From Archangium sp. (GTDB lineage Bacteria > Myxococcota > Myxococcia > Myxococcales > Myxococcaceae), in the NCBI GenBank assembly GCA_016793585.1, contig JAEUJR010000607.1, positions 1 through 22,164 on the forward strand: a stretch of DNA of 22,164 nt. The letters run 5' to 3'. Position numbers and translations under genes: made by a program. Numbering within the stretch: the first letter of the stretch is position 1; each line of letters starts with the position of its first letter. The notes below the pieces were generated by a model that saw only the letters and a list, made by a program, of their open reading frames with translations, ran no database searches and was not told where the DNA came from. Of the stretch, positions 1 through 7,174 are shown piece after piece.

Positions 1-201
1 CTGCGCGCTGCCGTGAACGACCTGGCGCCGCTGAAGGGCCCTTCGCCGAACCAGTACTGGGAGCCGTTCGGTCTGCTCACCGCCGTCGCCTGCGCGAACC
101 ACGCGAACGACTGCGACGCGCTGCGGGCCGAGGCCACCCGGGCCCAGTCGCTCTCGCTGGCGGCGACGGTGCGGGCGCGACTGCGAGCTGCCGCGCCATG
201 A
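1..201 (+). CDS. C-terminal end of an unidentified protein (5' end outside window)
   Basis: The reading frame is open from the first base and ends at TGA 199-201, giving about 66 residues of a protein that begins upstream of the window. Third positions are almost all G or C and second positions are mixed, as in the definite genes, so the frame is probably real. The visible part is Ala-rich with two cysteines (in VACANHANDCDAL) and looks helical. No family motif is recognisable. The stop overlaps an ATG at 198-200 (ATGA), the coupling style used repeatedly in this window, so a downstream partner gene once followed; it now appears broken. The function is unknown. Confidence 0.6.
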   Translation: MRAAVNDLAPLKGPSPNQYWEPFGLLTAVACANHANDCDALRAEATRAQSLSLAATVRARLRAAAP

Positions 202-680
202 CGCTCGAGCGGCCACGCTCTCTCACCACGCAGGGCACCGGCTTCAGCGCACGCTCCGTCGACTCCACCGTTCCACCCAGGGGCCCGCCATCGGGCCACG
301 AAGACACCGGCAACGATCTCAAGCCGAGCCTCGGCGTCTCGCGGTGAGTTCCTTCACGACGCCTTCGGCGCGCTGCCAGTCGAGCCGTTGCGCGTGCTGC
401 TTCACGGCCTCGAGCTCGTGCAGGTCGGGGCCGACGTCGCGCGCGTCGAGGTCTCGCTGAGCCGTGAAACGCTGTCCCTTCCGCTTCGAGGTGAACGTCG
501 CGCCCGAGCTCGAGTACCGCCGTGACCAACGACGCGCGCCAGGGCGTGGCTGCAGCCGGTGGTCGAGGCGGTCGGCGCGAAGCCGACGTGGCCGGCCGAG
601 TGGCGCGTGCCGCGGGCCGCGATGGTGACGCTCCTCAGCAGCCCGATGCAGCCCGTTCGGCTGATCACGGCCCGGCGGCA
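198..680 (+). pseudogene. Frameshift-broken gene, family not recognised
   Basis: No intact gene covers 202-664, yet the plus strand carries protein-like, GC3-rich segments in successive frames. An ATG at 198 overlaps the upstream stop and reads to a TGA at 345-347 (49 residues). From about 343 the coding signal moves to the frame beginning GEFLHDAFGALPVEP and runs to about 470. It then shifts to a segment reading FRFEVNVAPELEYRRDQ (about 479-530). It then returns to the previous frame, reading AWLQPVVEAVGAKPTWP, until about 680, where it meets the 3' end of the minus-strand lipoprotein gene. At least three frameshifts are needed to join these. Concatenated, they would make about 160 residues with no motif I can name. 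Real decay and sequencing error both remain possible. The exact ends are approximate. Confidence 0.45.
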
Positions 681-2137
681 GGCTTCACCGGTACGCCCTC
701 GACGAAGCGCCCTGCCTGCGAGAAGAACACCGCGTGCGCGCCATCGGCCGTGCTGCATGCGAGGTTCGCTCCGCGCGGCGCGAGCGGCTGCACCGTCGAG
801 GTCTCGAGGTCGACGAAGAGCGGCACGTCGGAGGCCAGCACGAGGCCGTGTGGCCCAAGCAGCACCGGCGGCGCAGCAGACCACTGCTCGAGCGCGCGTT
901 GGTCGGCGCGCCGGGCGAAGACGAGCCGTCGTGGCGGGCCGGCTGACTTCGTGTCGCGAACGACGAGCGCCTGGCCGTCGCGACGCAGGGCGTACCGGCC
1001 GTCGAGGCTGCGCAGCGGCAGGGTGTTCACCGGCGCGCCGCCCGGCCGAACCCAGGCCTCCTTGCGGTGCTGCCGCGCGATGAAGCTCTCGTCGTCCCAC
1101 CCCCAGGCGTGCAGCGGGCCGTCGGTACCGAGCGTCAGCGCCTGCAGCCAGCCATCACTCACGCGCAGCTGAATGACGAAGCCGTCTGACTCGTAGCCGA
1201 CCTGCGTTCCCGCAGGAGACATCAGCAACTGGGTGAGCGCGGCGAGCTCGACGGGCTGCTTCGGCGTGAGCACCTGGCAGCCCACCGACGAGAGCCGCCA
1301 CAGTTCGACCGGCGCAGCGAGGCCGCTGCTCTCGTCACCGCTCGGCAGTCTGACGAGGGCCACGGCCGTCGGTGCGCGCGGCGCGTGCGCCACGGTGACG
1401 ACGGTGCCGGCCATGGTGCACAGCGAGCGGGTCGTGCCGTCGCTCCACGCGCGGAACACCACCTCGCCGTCGGCGTGCGCGGCCCAGCCGTCTTCGAAGC
1501 AGACGGCGGCGGTGGTGGTGGCCGGCGCCGTGGCCTCGGTCAGCGTGTAGCGCGGGGCGTCGGTGAAGCCCGGGTCGGCCGTCGCGCTCCTCGGCGGCGC
1601 CGGCCCGTCACGCACGGTGTCGGCGAGCAGGTCGAGCAACGGGCGCGCCTGGTACGCGTCCTTCACACGCAGTCGAAGCCACTGCTCGTTGGCGGTCGTC
1701 ATCACGAAGACGTCGAGGTCGTCGGCGCTCGTGTGAAAGCGGGCGCGAACGCGGTTCCACGAGCGGCCGGCTTCGTCACGGGGGTCGATGTCGCGGCTCT
1801 CGAACACGAGCGGCGTCAGCGGCTGCTGGTGCGTTCGCAAAGGAACCGGCGCCTCGAGCCAGGCTGCCGCGCCTTCGACGAAGCGCGCGCCTGCGTCGGC
1901 GTCGTCGACCCGCACCGAGGCCTGCGCCGTGAACTCGAAGGTGACGCGTGCGCCGCGAACGTCGACGACCCACCGTCGGTCTTCGTGCTCGAGCACGCGC
2001 AGCGTGAGGTCGCCCGGCTCTCCCGCCGGCGCCGTCTGCTCGACGACGACCTTCCGCGGAAGCGAGCGCTTCTCGGCAGAAGGGCTCGCTGGTTTGCAGC
2101 TCACGAAGAGCAGGAGCGCCAGCGCGAAGGGTCGCAT
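665..2137 (-). CDS. Putative lipoprotein of unknown function
   Basis: This 490-residue protein starts at the ATG read from 2137. The frame stays open further upstream, but this start gives a clean lipoprotein signal: a short Met-Arg start, a hydrophobic run (FALALLLFV) and a lipobox-type SC with Cys14, followed by a Pro/Ser-rich linker. The mature protein is therefore probably lipid-anchored on the periplasmic face or outer membrane. The rest has many short beta-like stretches with recurring Trp and Gly (for example LHAWGWDDES), which would suit a beta-propeller-like fold, but no repeat or catalytic motif is certain. It is transcribed divergently from the MaoC gene. Its 3' end abuts the broken gene on the other strand. 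The function is unknown. Confidence 0.75.
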   Translation of the reverse strand: MRPFALALLLFVSCKPASPSAEKRSLPRKVVVEQTAPAGEPGDLTLRVLEHEDRRWVVDVRGARVTFEFTAQASVRVDDADAGARFVEGAAAWLEAPVPLRTHQQPLTPLVFESRDIDPRDEAGRSWNRVRARFHTSADDLDVFVMTTANEQWLRLRVKDAYQARPLLDLLADTVRDGPAPPRSATADPGFTDAPRYTLTEATAPATTTAAVCFEDGWAAHADGEVVFRAWSDGTTRSLCTMAGTVVTVAHAPRAPTAVALVRLPSGDESSGLAAPVELWRLSSVGCQVLTPKQPVELAALTQLLMSPAGTQVGYESDGFVIQLRVSDGWLQALTLGTDGPLHAWGWDDESFIARQHRKEAWVRPGGAPVNTLPLRSLDGRYALRRDGQALVVRDTKSAGPPRRLVFARRADQRALEQWSAAPPVLLGPHGLVLASDVPLFVDLETSTVQPLAPRGANLACSTADGAHAVFFSQAGRFVEGVPVKPAAGP

Positions 2138-2139
2138 CG

Positions 2140-2154
2140 GAGGCAGTGTGCCTC
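2140..2154. promoter_or_regulatory. Short perfect palindrome upstream of the lipoprotein start
   Basis: GAGGCA and TGCCTC form a perfect 6-bp inverted repeat around a 3-base centre, ending three bases before the lipoprotein start codon. It could be an operator or an mRNA hairpin over the ribosome-binding region. No ordinary Shine-Dalgarno sequence is visible at the usual distance. At this GC content a short palindrome can easily be chance. Confidence 0.2.
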
Positions 2155-2255
2155 GCAGCCGGGGAGGGGACGATCCCACGAGCGAGCCACAGCGCCCCGC
2201 GCCAGGTGTGACCGAACGATTGCGAGGCGAGTCTGAGCGTGCCACGGGGCGCGCC

Positions 2256-3092
2256 ATGACGACGTTCACCCAGCTGCCGAACCACGGGCCGCTGTACTGG
2301 CAGGCGCTGCGCTCGCGGAAGCCGGCGCTGGTGCCGGCCGGGGTGACGGTGCCGCGCCTCGATGCGACGTGGGCCGAGGTTCGGGTCGACGCCGAGAACC
2401 TCGAGCAGTACCGCGCGCTGTGTGGCTTCGCCGGCGGCGAGACCCTGCCGCTGCCGTACCCGCACGTGATGGCGAGCGCGCTGCACCTCGCCCTGCTCTC
2501 GTCGCCGGGCTTCCCCGTGCGCCTGCTCGGCCTCGTTCACCTGAGCAACCGCATCGAGGCGTTCACCGACCTGCCGAAGGCCGGTGGCGGTCAACTGCAC
2601 GTGTGGCTCGAAGGGCATGACGACGGCGAGCGCATGCAGACGTTCGACCTGCACACCGAGTGGCGCGACGGCGCGACGCTGCGCTGGCGCGAGCTGACCC
2701 GCTTCATCGTCAAGAAGCGGGCTCCGAAGCGCGATGCCCAGGCGCCTCTCATCGAGCGCCCACGGCCGGTGAGCACCACCCCCTTCGTCGTGCCGGCCGG
2801 GCTCGGGCGCCGCTACAGCCGGGTTGGTGGAGACATCAACCCCATTCACCTCTTCGACCTCACCGCGAAGCTGTTCGGCTTCGAGCGCGCCATCATTCAC
2901 GGCATGTGGACGCTGGCCCGCTGCGTCGCCGAGCTGAAGCCCGAGGGCCCATGCGTGGTCGACGTGCAGTTCAAACGGCCCGTCTTCATTCCTTCGATGG
3001 TGACGCTCGAGCGCGTGCCCGTCACGGGTGGAGAAGACTTCGCGGTCGTGAGCGAGAAGGTGCACCTCACCGGCACGCTGCGGGCGCGCTGA
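2256..3092 (+). CDS. MaoC-like (R)-specific hydratase / acyl dehydratase family protein
   Basis: This 278-residue protein probably has a double hot-dog fold. The C-terminal half carries the hydratase signature YSRVGGDINPIHL, with the catalytic pair Asp193 and His198 in D-x4-H spacing, followed by a typical FGFERAIIHGMW helix region. The N-terminal half (about residues 1-150) looks like the degenerate, non-catalytic hot-dog domain of two-domain MaoC proteins. Such enzymes hydrate trans-2-enoyl-CoA or dehydrate 3-hydroxyacyl thioesters in fatty acid or polyketide metabolism; the substrate here cannot be read from sequence. The ATG at 2256 was chosen because the frame upstream overlaps the divergent lipoprotein gene and reads unnaturally. 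The stop is immediately adjacent to the stop of the convergent oxidoreductase gene. Confidence 0.85.
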   Translation: MTTFTQLPNHGPLYWQALRSRKPALVPAGVTVPRLDATWAEVRVDAENLEQYRALCGFAGGETLPLPYPHVMASALHLALLSSPGFPVRLLGLVHLSNRIEAFTDLPKAGGGQLHVWLEGHDDGERMQTFDLHTEWRDGATLRWRELTRFIVKKRAPKRDAQAPLIERPRPVSTTPFVVPAGLGRRYSRVGGDINPIHLFDLTAKLFGFERAIIHGMWTLARCVAELKPEGPCVVDVQFKRPVFIPSMVTLERVPVTGGEDFAVVSEKVHLTGTLRAR

Positions 3093-3698
3093 TCAACCGC
3101 GCCCGATGGCCTCGGCGCGCTCCTTCACCTCGGCCAGCCACGCCTCTCGTTGCGCCTGCGTCGTGAGCTTCAGCCTCGCGAGGTAGTGCCGCGTCACGGG
3201 CGAGAAGCCGCAGTAGCGAAAGACCGTGAAGCGGTTCGAGAGCCAACCCGGGTCGAGCCGCGCCACCAACGGCGGCGAGTCGAGGGTGTAGAAGAAGTGC
3301 GCGGCGCGGCCCCGCATGAGGCCCTCGGGGAAGACGGCGGTCTTCGGGCGACGCTGGAACGAGTAGGTGAGGCCCGAGACGAACACGCGATCGACGAAGC
3401 CCTTGAGCATCGCGGGGAAGCCGCCCCACCACACCGGGTAGACGAACACGAGCGCCTGCGCGGCGCCGACGAGCTCGCGGTACCGGCGCGTCTCTTCGAC
3501 CGTGCCCAGGTCTCGTCGCCGTCGCGTCTCGTCGACCACCAGCACCGGGTCGAAGCGCTCGGCGTGCAGGTCGATGACGTCGAAGGCCCGGCCCGCCGAG
3601 GTCAGCCCGGCGCACACCGCGTCGAACACCGCGTGCGTGAAGCTCTTCGGGTTCGGGTGGCAGTACACGACGAGCACCCGCGCGTTGGCAGAGGTCAT
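3093..3698 (-). CDS. Flavodoxin-fold NAD(P)H oxidoreductase (NQO/KefF-type)
   Basis: This 201-residue protein has the length and motif order of the NAD(P)H:quinone oxidoreductase family. An N-terminal strand leads to the FMN phosphate-binding loop (VVYCHPNPKSF, residues 10-20). A central VYPVWWGGFPAMLKGFVDRV segment is the typical flavin/substrate-site signature, and the C-terminal RYCGFSPVTRHYL is also family-like. Members reduce quinones or other electrophiles with two electrons from NAD(P)H using FMN, and some act as subunits of potassium efflux systems. No Kef channel gene is nearby, so a general quinone or xenobiotic reductase is more likely. It converges on the MaoC gene with no gap and diverges from the chemoreceptor. 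Confidence 0.88.
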   Translation of the reverse strand: MTSANARVLVVYCHPNPKSFTHAVFDAVCAGLTSAGRAFDVIDLHAERFDPVLVVDETRRRRDLGTVEETRRYRELVGAAQALVFVYPVWWGGFPAMLKGFVDRVFVSGLTYSFQRRPKTAVFPEGLMRGRAAHFFYTLDSPPLVARLDPGWLSNRFTVFRYCGFSPVTRHYLARLKLTTQAQREAWLAEVKERAEAIGRG

Positions 3699-3719
3699 CG
3701 AGCCGAGCGTAGCGGCTCG
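3699..3719. promoter_or_regulatory. Inverted repeat abutting the oxidoreductase start codon
   Basis: CGAGCCG (3699-3705) and CGGCTCG (3713-3719) form a perfect 7-bp stem with a 7-base loop directly upstream of the start codon at 3696-3698 on the minus strand. It occupies the place where a ribosome-binding site would be, so it could be a translational hairpin or an operator. Its function is inferred from position only. Confidence 0.25.
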
Positions 3720-3762
3720 CGCGTCAATGGCATGACGTGAATGGGGTGACCTGACCCGGCAG

Positions 3763-3789
3763 CGCGGAAGCTAAGCGCGCGCTTCCGCG
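3763..3789. promoter_or_regulatory. 9-bp inverted repeat upstream of the chemosensory operon
   Basis: CGCGGAAGC (3763-3771) and GCTTCCGCG (3781-3789) are perfect complements separated by 9 bases. The repeat lies about 40 bases upstream of the chemoreceptor start, inside the 133-base divergent intergenic region. It may be a regulator-binding site or hairpin controlling the operon. No T-run follows on either strand, so a classic terminator is unlikely. Confidence 0.35.
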
Positions 3790-3802
3790 GTTGATCCACA
3801 TC

Positions 3803-3818
3803 GGGCGCAAGACTTGCT
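3803..3818 (+). promoter_or_regulatory. Weak sigma-54-like promoter match before the chemoreceptor gene
   Basis: GGGCGCAAGACTTGCT places GG and GC twelve bases apart, as in the -24/-12 elements of sigma-54 promoters (consensus TGGCAC-N5-TTGC). The first T and two other consensus bases are mismatched. The predicted transcription start would lie only a few bases before the ATG at 3832, giving an almost leaderless mRNA, which weakens the case. Confidence 0.18.
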
Positions 3819-3831
3819 CTTGACGCCGCGC

Positions 3832-6396
3832 ATGCGCACGAACCTGCCGGTGAACGACGTTGAAGTTCAGTTGAGCGATGAGGACGTCATCGTCACCACG
3901 ACCGACCTGCGCGGCACCATCGTCAGCTGCTCACCCGACTTCGTGCGCATCTCGGGTTTCACCGAGGCCGAGCTCATCGGGCAGCCGCACAACGTCGTGC
4001 GTCACCCCGACATGCCCTCGGAGGCCTTCGAGTCGTTGTGGAAGACGGTGCAGCAGGGCCGCACGTGGATGGCCATCATCAAGAACCGCACGAAGAGCGG
4101 CGGCTTCTACTGGGTGAAGGCCGACGTCGCGCCGCTGCTCGAGAACGGCGTCGTCACCGGCTTTCGTTCGGTGCGCACGCGGCCCACACGCGAAGAGATC
4201 GCCGCGGCGTCGAAGCGCTACGCGCGCATCAAGGCCGGCACGCTCGAGCGCGCCTTCGAGCCGGGCCGCGTCGTCTCGATGAAGGCGCGGCTCATCGCGA
4301 CGCTCGTGAGCACGGTGCTGTGCCTGACGGGCATCGTCGGGGTCGCGGCCATCTCGGTCTCGCGCATCGACGAGCGGCAGCGCGTGGCCAAGGAGCGGCG
4401 CGAGACCGAGGCCCGCTTCCTCAAGGCCCGCAACATGGCCTTCGAGCTCTACAGCATCGCGGCCGACGCGGTGATCAACGGCGGCGTCGCGGCGTCGAAG
4501 GTCGAGTTCCACGAGGCGGCCGTGCGCAACGTGAAGCAGCTCGAGGCCATCGAAGCGTCGGCCGAGGGCGTGGGGCTGGCCGAGTACCAGCAGGGGCGGC
4601 AGACGCTCGCGGCCTTCGTCGAGCTCGTCGAGGCGCAGCTCTACGGCCGCCTCGAGAAGAATGGCGGCAAGCTCGACGACGAGGTGCGCACCATCGACGG
4701 CAAGGCCGACGAGCTGAAGCTGGCGTTCCGCGACCACCTCGACGCAGCGGCCCAGGCAGCGGCGGCCGAAGCCAACGCGCAGGCCGTGCTGGCGAAGGAG
4801 CTGTCGGAGGCCATGGTGCTGCAGCTCTTCCTCTTCGGCGCCGTGTTCCTCGTGTTCCAGGTGCTGCTCATCGTGTTCGGCCTCATTCGCCCGCTGCTCG
4901 GCAAGCTCGCCACCGCCAGCAGGGTCGCGCAGCGCATGGCGGCGGGAGACCTCGACACGCTCTTCGAGCAGGTGCCGCAAGACGAGCTCGGCGCGCTGCT
5001 CACGCACTTCGCCACCGTGCAGTCGTCGGTGAAGGCGCTGACCGCCGACGTCTGGCAGCTCGTCACCGCCGCCATCGAGGGCCGGCTCTCGGCGCGCGCC
5101 GAGGCGAAGTACCACCGCGGCGACTTCTTCCGCATCGTCTCGGGCATGAACAAGACGCTCGACGCGGTGGTCACACCCATCACCAGCGCCTCGGGCCTGA
5201 TGGCCACCATCGCGCGGGGCGAGCTGCCGCCGACGGTCGACCAGGCGTGGGCGGGCGACTTCGACCGCCTGCGGCAGAGCCTCAACACGGCCATCACCTC
5301 GGTGAACTCGCTCGTCAGCGACACGCGCACGCTCTCGCAGGCCGCCGTCGAAGGCCGCCTCGAGGTGCGGGCCGACGCCAGCCGTCACCAGGGCGACTAC
5401 CGCCGCATCATCGAGGGCATCAACCAGACGCTCGACTCGGTCATCGAGCCGTTGACCCGCGTGATGGAGGTGCTGCGCGCCATGGAGCACGGCGACCTCT
5501 CGCGCTCCATCGACACGCCGTACCAGGGGCAGCTCGAGGCGCTGCGCAAGGCCACCAACGCCACGGTGGGGCGGCTGAACCAGACGGTGCGCGAGGTCTC
5601 CGAGGCGGCCACCCAGCTCGCCGTCGCCGCCGATCAGGTGCGCTCCACCGCCCAGTCGTTGTCGGCCGCCGCCACCCAGCAGGCGAGCTCGGTCGAAGAG
5701 ACGAGCGCGAGCGTCACCGAGATGGCCTCGAGCATCGCGCAGAACGCCGACAACGCGAAGTTGACCGCCGGTCGCGCCGAGAGGGCCGCCAGTGAAGCAG
5801 GTGAAGGCGGCGCCGCGGTGAAGGAGGCCGTCGAGTCGACGAAGCAGATCGCCACCCGCATCGGCATCATCGACGACATCGCCTACCAGACGAACATGCT
5901 CGCGCTGAACGCCGCCATCGAAGCGGCGCGCGCGGGTGAACACGGGCGGGGCTTCGCCGTCGTCGCCGCCGAGGTGCGCAAGCTGGCCGAGCGGTCGCAG
6001 GTCTCGGCCCAGGAGATTGGAACGCTCGCCGCCACCACCGTGAAGAACGCCGAGCGCGCGGGCACGCTCATCAGCCAGGTGGTGCCCACCATCACCCAGA
6101 CCTCAGAGCTGGTCGCCGAGATCGCGGCCGCCTCTCGTGAGCAGTCGGGCGGCGTCGGGCAGATCAACGGCGCGATGGACCAGATGAACAAGACGACGCA
6201 GCAGAACGCCGCCGCGAGCGAGGAGCTGTCGGCGACGGCCGAGAAGATGGCGGGCTACGGCGCGAAGCTGCAGACGCTGCTCGCGTTCTTCCAGGGCACG
6301 CAGGCCACGCCGGCCGCGAGCGCACTCACCGAGCGCCTCGTCGCGCCCTTGCCCCGCGCTCACGGACCGCAGGGCTCGCAGTTCGTGCCTTTCTGA
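3832..6396 (+). CDS. Aer-like methyl-accepting chemotaxis protein with PAS, two TM segments and poly-HAMP
   Basis: This 854-residue receptor starts at the ATG at 3832, giving the family-typical [12 protein letters not shown]; a TTG six codons upstream is also possible. An N-terminal PAS domain (about 10-120) has the Aer-family features VVRHPDMP and Trp79 in TWMAIIKNR, so FAD-based redox sensing is plausible. TM1 is about 153-173. A helical, probably periplasmic segment follows, then TM2 at about 329-350. Next come about five tandem HAMP-like units, seen from recurring G-[DRE]-L cores (MAAGDL, AIEGRL, IARGEL, AVEGRL, MEHGDL). The signalling hairpin tip is [21 protein letters not shown] around residue 684. 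No CheR-docking NWETF-type pentapeptide ends the protein. It is first in the che operon, 12 bases before cheW. Confidence 0.93.
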   Translation: MRTNLPVNDVEVQLSDEDVIVTTTDLRGTIVSCSPDFVRISGFTEAELIGQPHNVVRHPDMPSEAFESLWKTVQQGRTWMAIIKNRTKSGGFYWVKADVAPLLENGVVTGFRSVRTRPTREEIAAASKRYARIKAGTLERAFEPGRVVSMKARLIATLVSTVLCLTGIVGVAAISVSRIDERQRVAKERRETEARFLKARNMAFELYSIAADAVINGGVAASKVEFHEAAVRNVKQLEAIEASAEGVGLAEYQQGRQTLAAFVELVEAQLYGRLEKNGGKLDDEVRTIDGKADELKLAFRDHLDAAAQAAAAEANAQAVLAKELSEAMVLQLFLFGAVFLVFQVLLIVFGLIRPLLGKLATASRVAQRMAAGDLDTLFEQVPQDELGALLTHFATVQSSVKALTADVWQLVTAAIEGRLSARAEAKYHRGDFFRIVSGMNKTLDAVVTPITSASGLMATIARGELPPTVDQAWAGDFDRLRQSLNTAITSVNSLVSDTRTLSQAAVEGRLEVRADASRHQGDYRRIIEGINQTLDSVIEPLTRVMEVLRAMEHGDLSRSIDTPYQGQLEALRKATNATVGRLNQTVREVSEAATQLAVAADQVRSTAQSLSAAATQQASSVEETSASVTEMASSIAQNADNAKLTAGRAERAASEAGEGGAAVKEAVESTKQIATRIGIIDDIAYQTNMLALNAAIEAARAGEHGRGFAVVAAEVRKLAERSQVSAQEIGTLAATTVKNAERAGTLISQVVPTITQTSELVAEIAAASREQSGGVGQINGAMDQMNKTTQQNAAASEELSATAEKMAGYGAKLQTLLAFFQGTQATPAASALTERLVAPLPRAHGPQGSQFVPF

Positions 6397-6408
6397 GCGG
6401 AGACCGCC

Positions 6409-6891
6409 ATGCACACCGCAGCCGCTCCCAGGCCCCACCTGCTGTTCCAGCTCGGCAGCGAGGCGTACGCCGTCGAGGTCTCGGCGGTGCGTGAGATCAT
6501 CGAGTACCACGGCTCGACCGAGGTGCCGCTCATGCCGCCGCACCTCAAGGGCGTCATCAACCTGCGCGGGCGCGTGGTGCCCGTGGTCGACCTCTCGTCG
6601 CGCTTCGGCCGCGGCGCCACCGAGGTGACCCGCCGCACCAGCGTCGTCATTCTCGAGCGGCAGCACCCGACGCTCGGGCTGCAGGCCATCGGCGTGCTCG
6701 TCAGCGCCGTCACCGAGGTCATCGAGCTCGCCGAGGGGCAGGTCGAACGGCCGCCCGCGTTCGGCGCCGCCATTCGGGAGCGCTTCATCGCCGGCATCGC
6801 CCGGCACGCCTCGCGGCTCATCGTCATGCTCGACCTGTCCGAGGTGTTGGCCTTCGACGAGCTGGCGTCGCTCGACGCGAGGGCCGCGTGA
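6409..6891 (+). CDS. cheW: CheW chemotaxis coupling protein
   Basis: This 160-residue, single-domain CheW couples the receptor to CheA in signalling arrays. The sequence shows the CheW fold signatures: LLFQLGSEAYAVEVSAVREI at the start, then PPHLKGVINLRGRVVPVVDL, then IGVLVSAVTEVIEL. Length and motif order match stand-alone CheW. A GCGGAG ribosome-binding site lies six bases before the ATG. It sits between the receptor and the STAS gene, with gaps of 12 and 10 bases, so it belongs to the same transcript. The protein is cytoplasmic. Confidence 0.95.
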   Translation: MHTAAAPRPHLLFQLGSEAYAVEVSAVREIIEYHGSTEVPLMPPHLKGVINLRGRVVPVVDLSSRFGRGATEVTRRTSVVILERQHPTLGLQAIGVLVSAVTEVIELAEGQVERPPAFGAAIRERFIAGIARHASRLIVMLDLSEVLAFDELASLDARAA

Positions 6892-6901
6892 GGAGCCAGC
6901 C

Positions 6902-7174
6902 ATGGTGAAGCTCGACCTCGACGGCCCGGTGCTGCGCCTCTCGGGCCGGCTCGACGTGCACTCGGTGAAGCAGGCACACCAGACGCTCCAGGCGCTCGGC
7001 GCGAGCCCCGGCCGCATCGACGCGAAGTCGCTCGAGGGGCTCGACACCGCGGGCGCGCAGTGGCTCTTCGTGCTCGCGCGCAGGCGTGGCGGGTCGCTCG
7101 AGGTCGTCAACGCGCCGAAGCCAGTCGTGGCGACGTTGAAGGCTGCCGGCTTCGAAGGCTGGGTGGTGTCATGA
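6902..7174 (+). CDS. Small STAS-domain (anti-anti-sigma-like) protein in the che operon
   Basis: This is a 90-residue protein consisting of a single STAS domain. An SGRLDVHSVKQAHQ opening is followed by LEGLDTAGAQWL, which matches the family's phosphorylation loop (usually D-S-x-G) with Thr49 in the Ser position. STAS proteins act as phospho-switches in partner-switching systems, or as docking modules. None of the usual partners (an HATPase_c anti-sigma kinase or a PP2C phosphatase) is in the window. An AGGAG site lies six bases before the ATG, and the stop overlaps the cheA start (ATGA, 7171-7174), so it is translated together with CheA. It probably provides a regulatory input or output for this pathway; that role is inferred. 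Confidence 0.85.
   Translation: MVKLDLDGPVLRLSGRLDVHSVKQAHQTLQALGASPGRIDAKSLEGLDTAGAQWLFVLARRRGGSLEVVNAPKPVVATLKAAGFEGWVVS

Noticed and set aside
77..529. Minus-strand open frame with a protein-like start at 529
   Set aside because: Third-position GC and second-position AT bias favour plus-strand frames over most of this stretch; the minus frame becomes Arg-rich after about 25 residues.
3931..5943. 670-codon minus-strand open frame opposite the chemoreceptor
   Set aside because: The His/Arg/Asp-rich composition is typical of antisense GC-rich coding DNA; the plus strand carries unmistakable MCP motifs.
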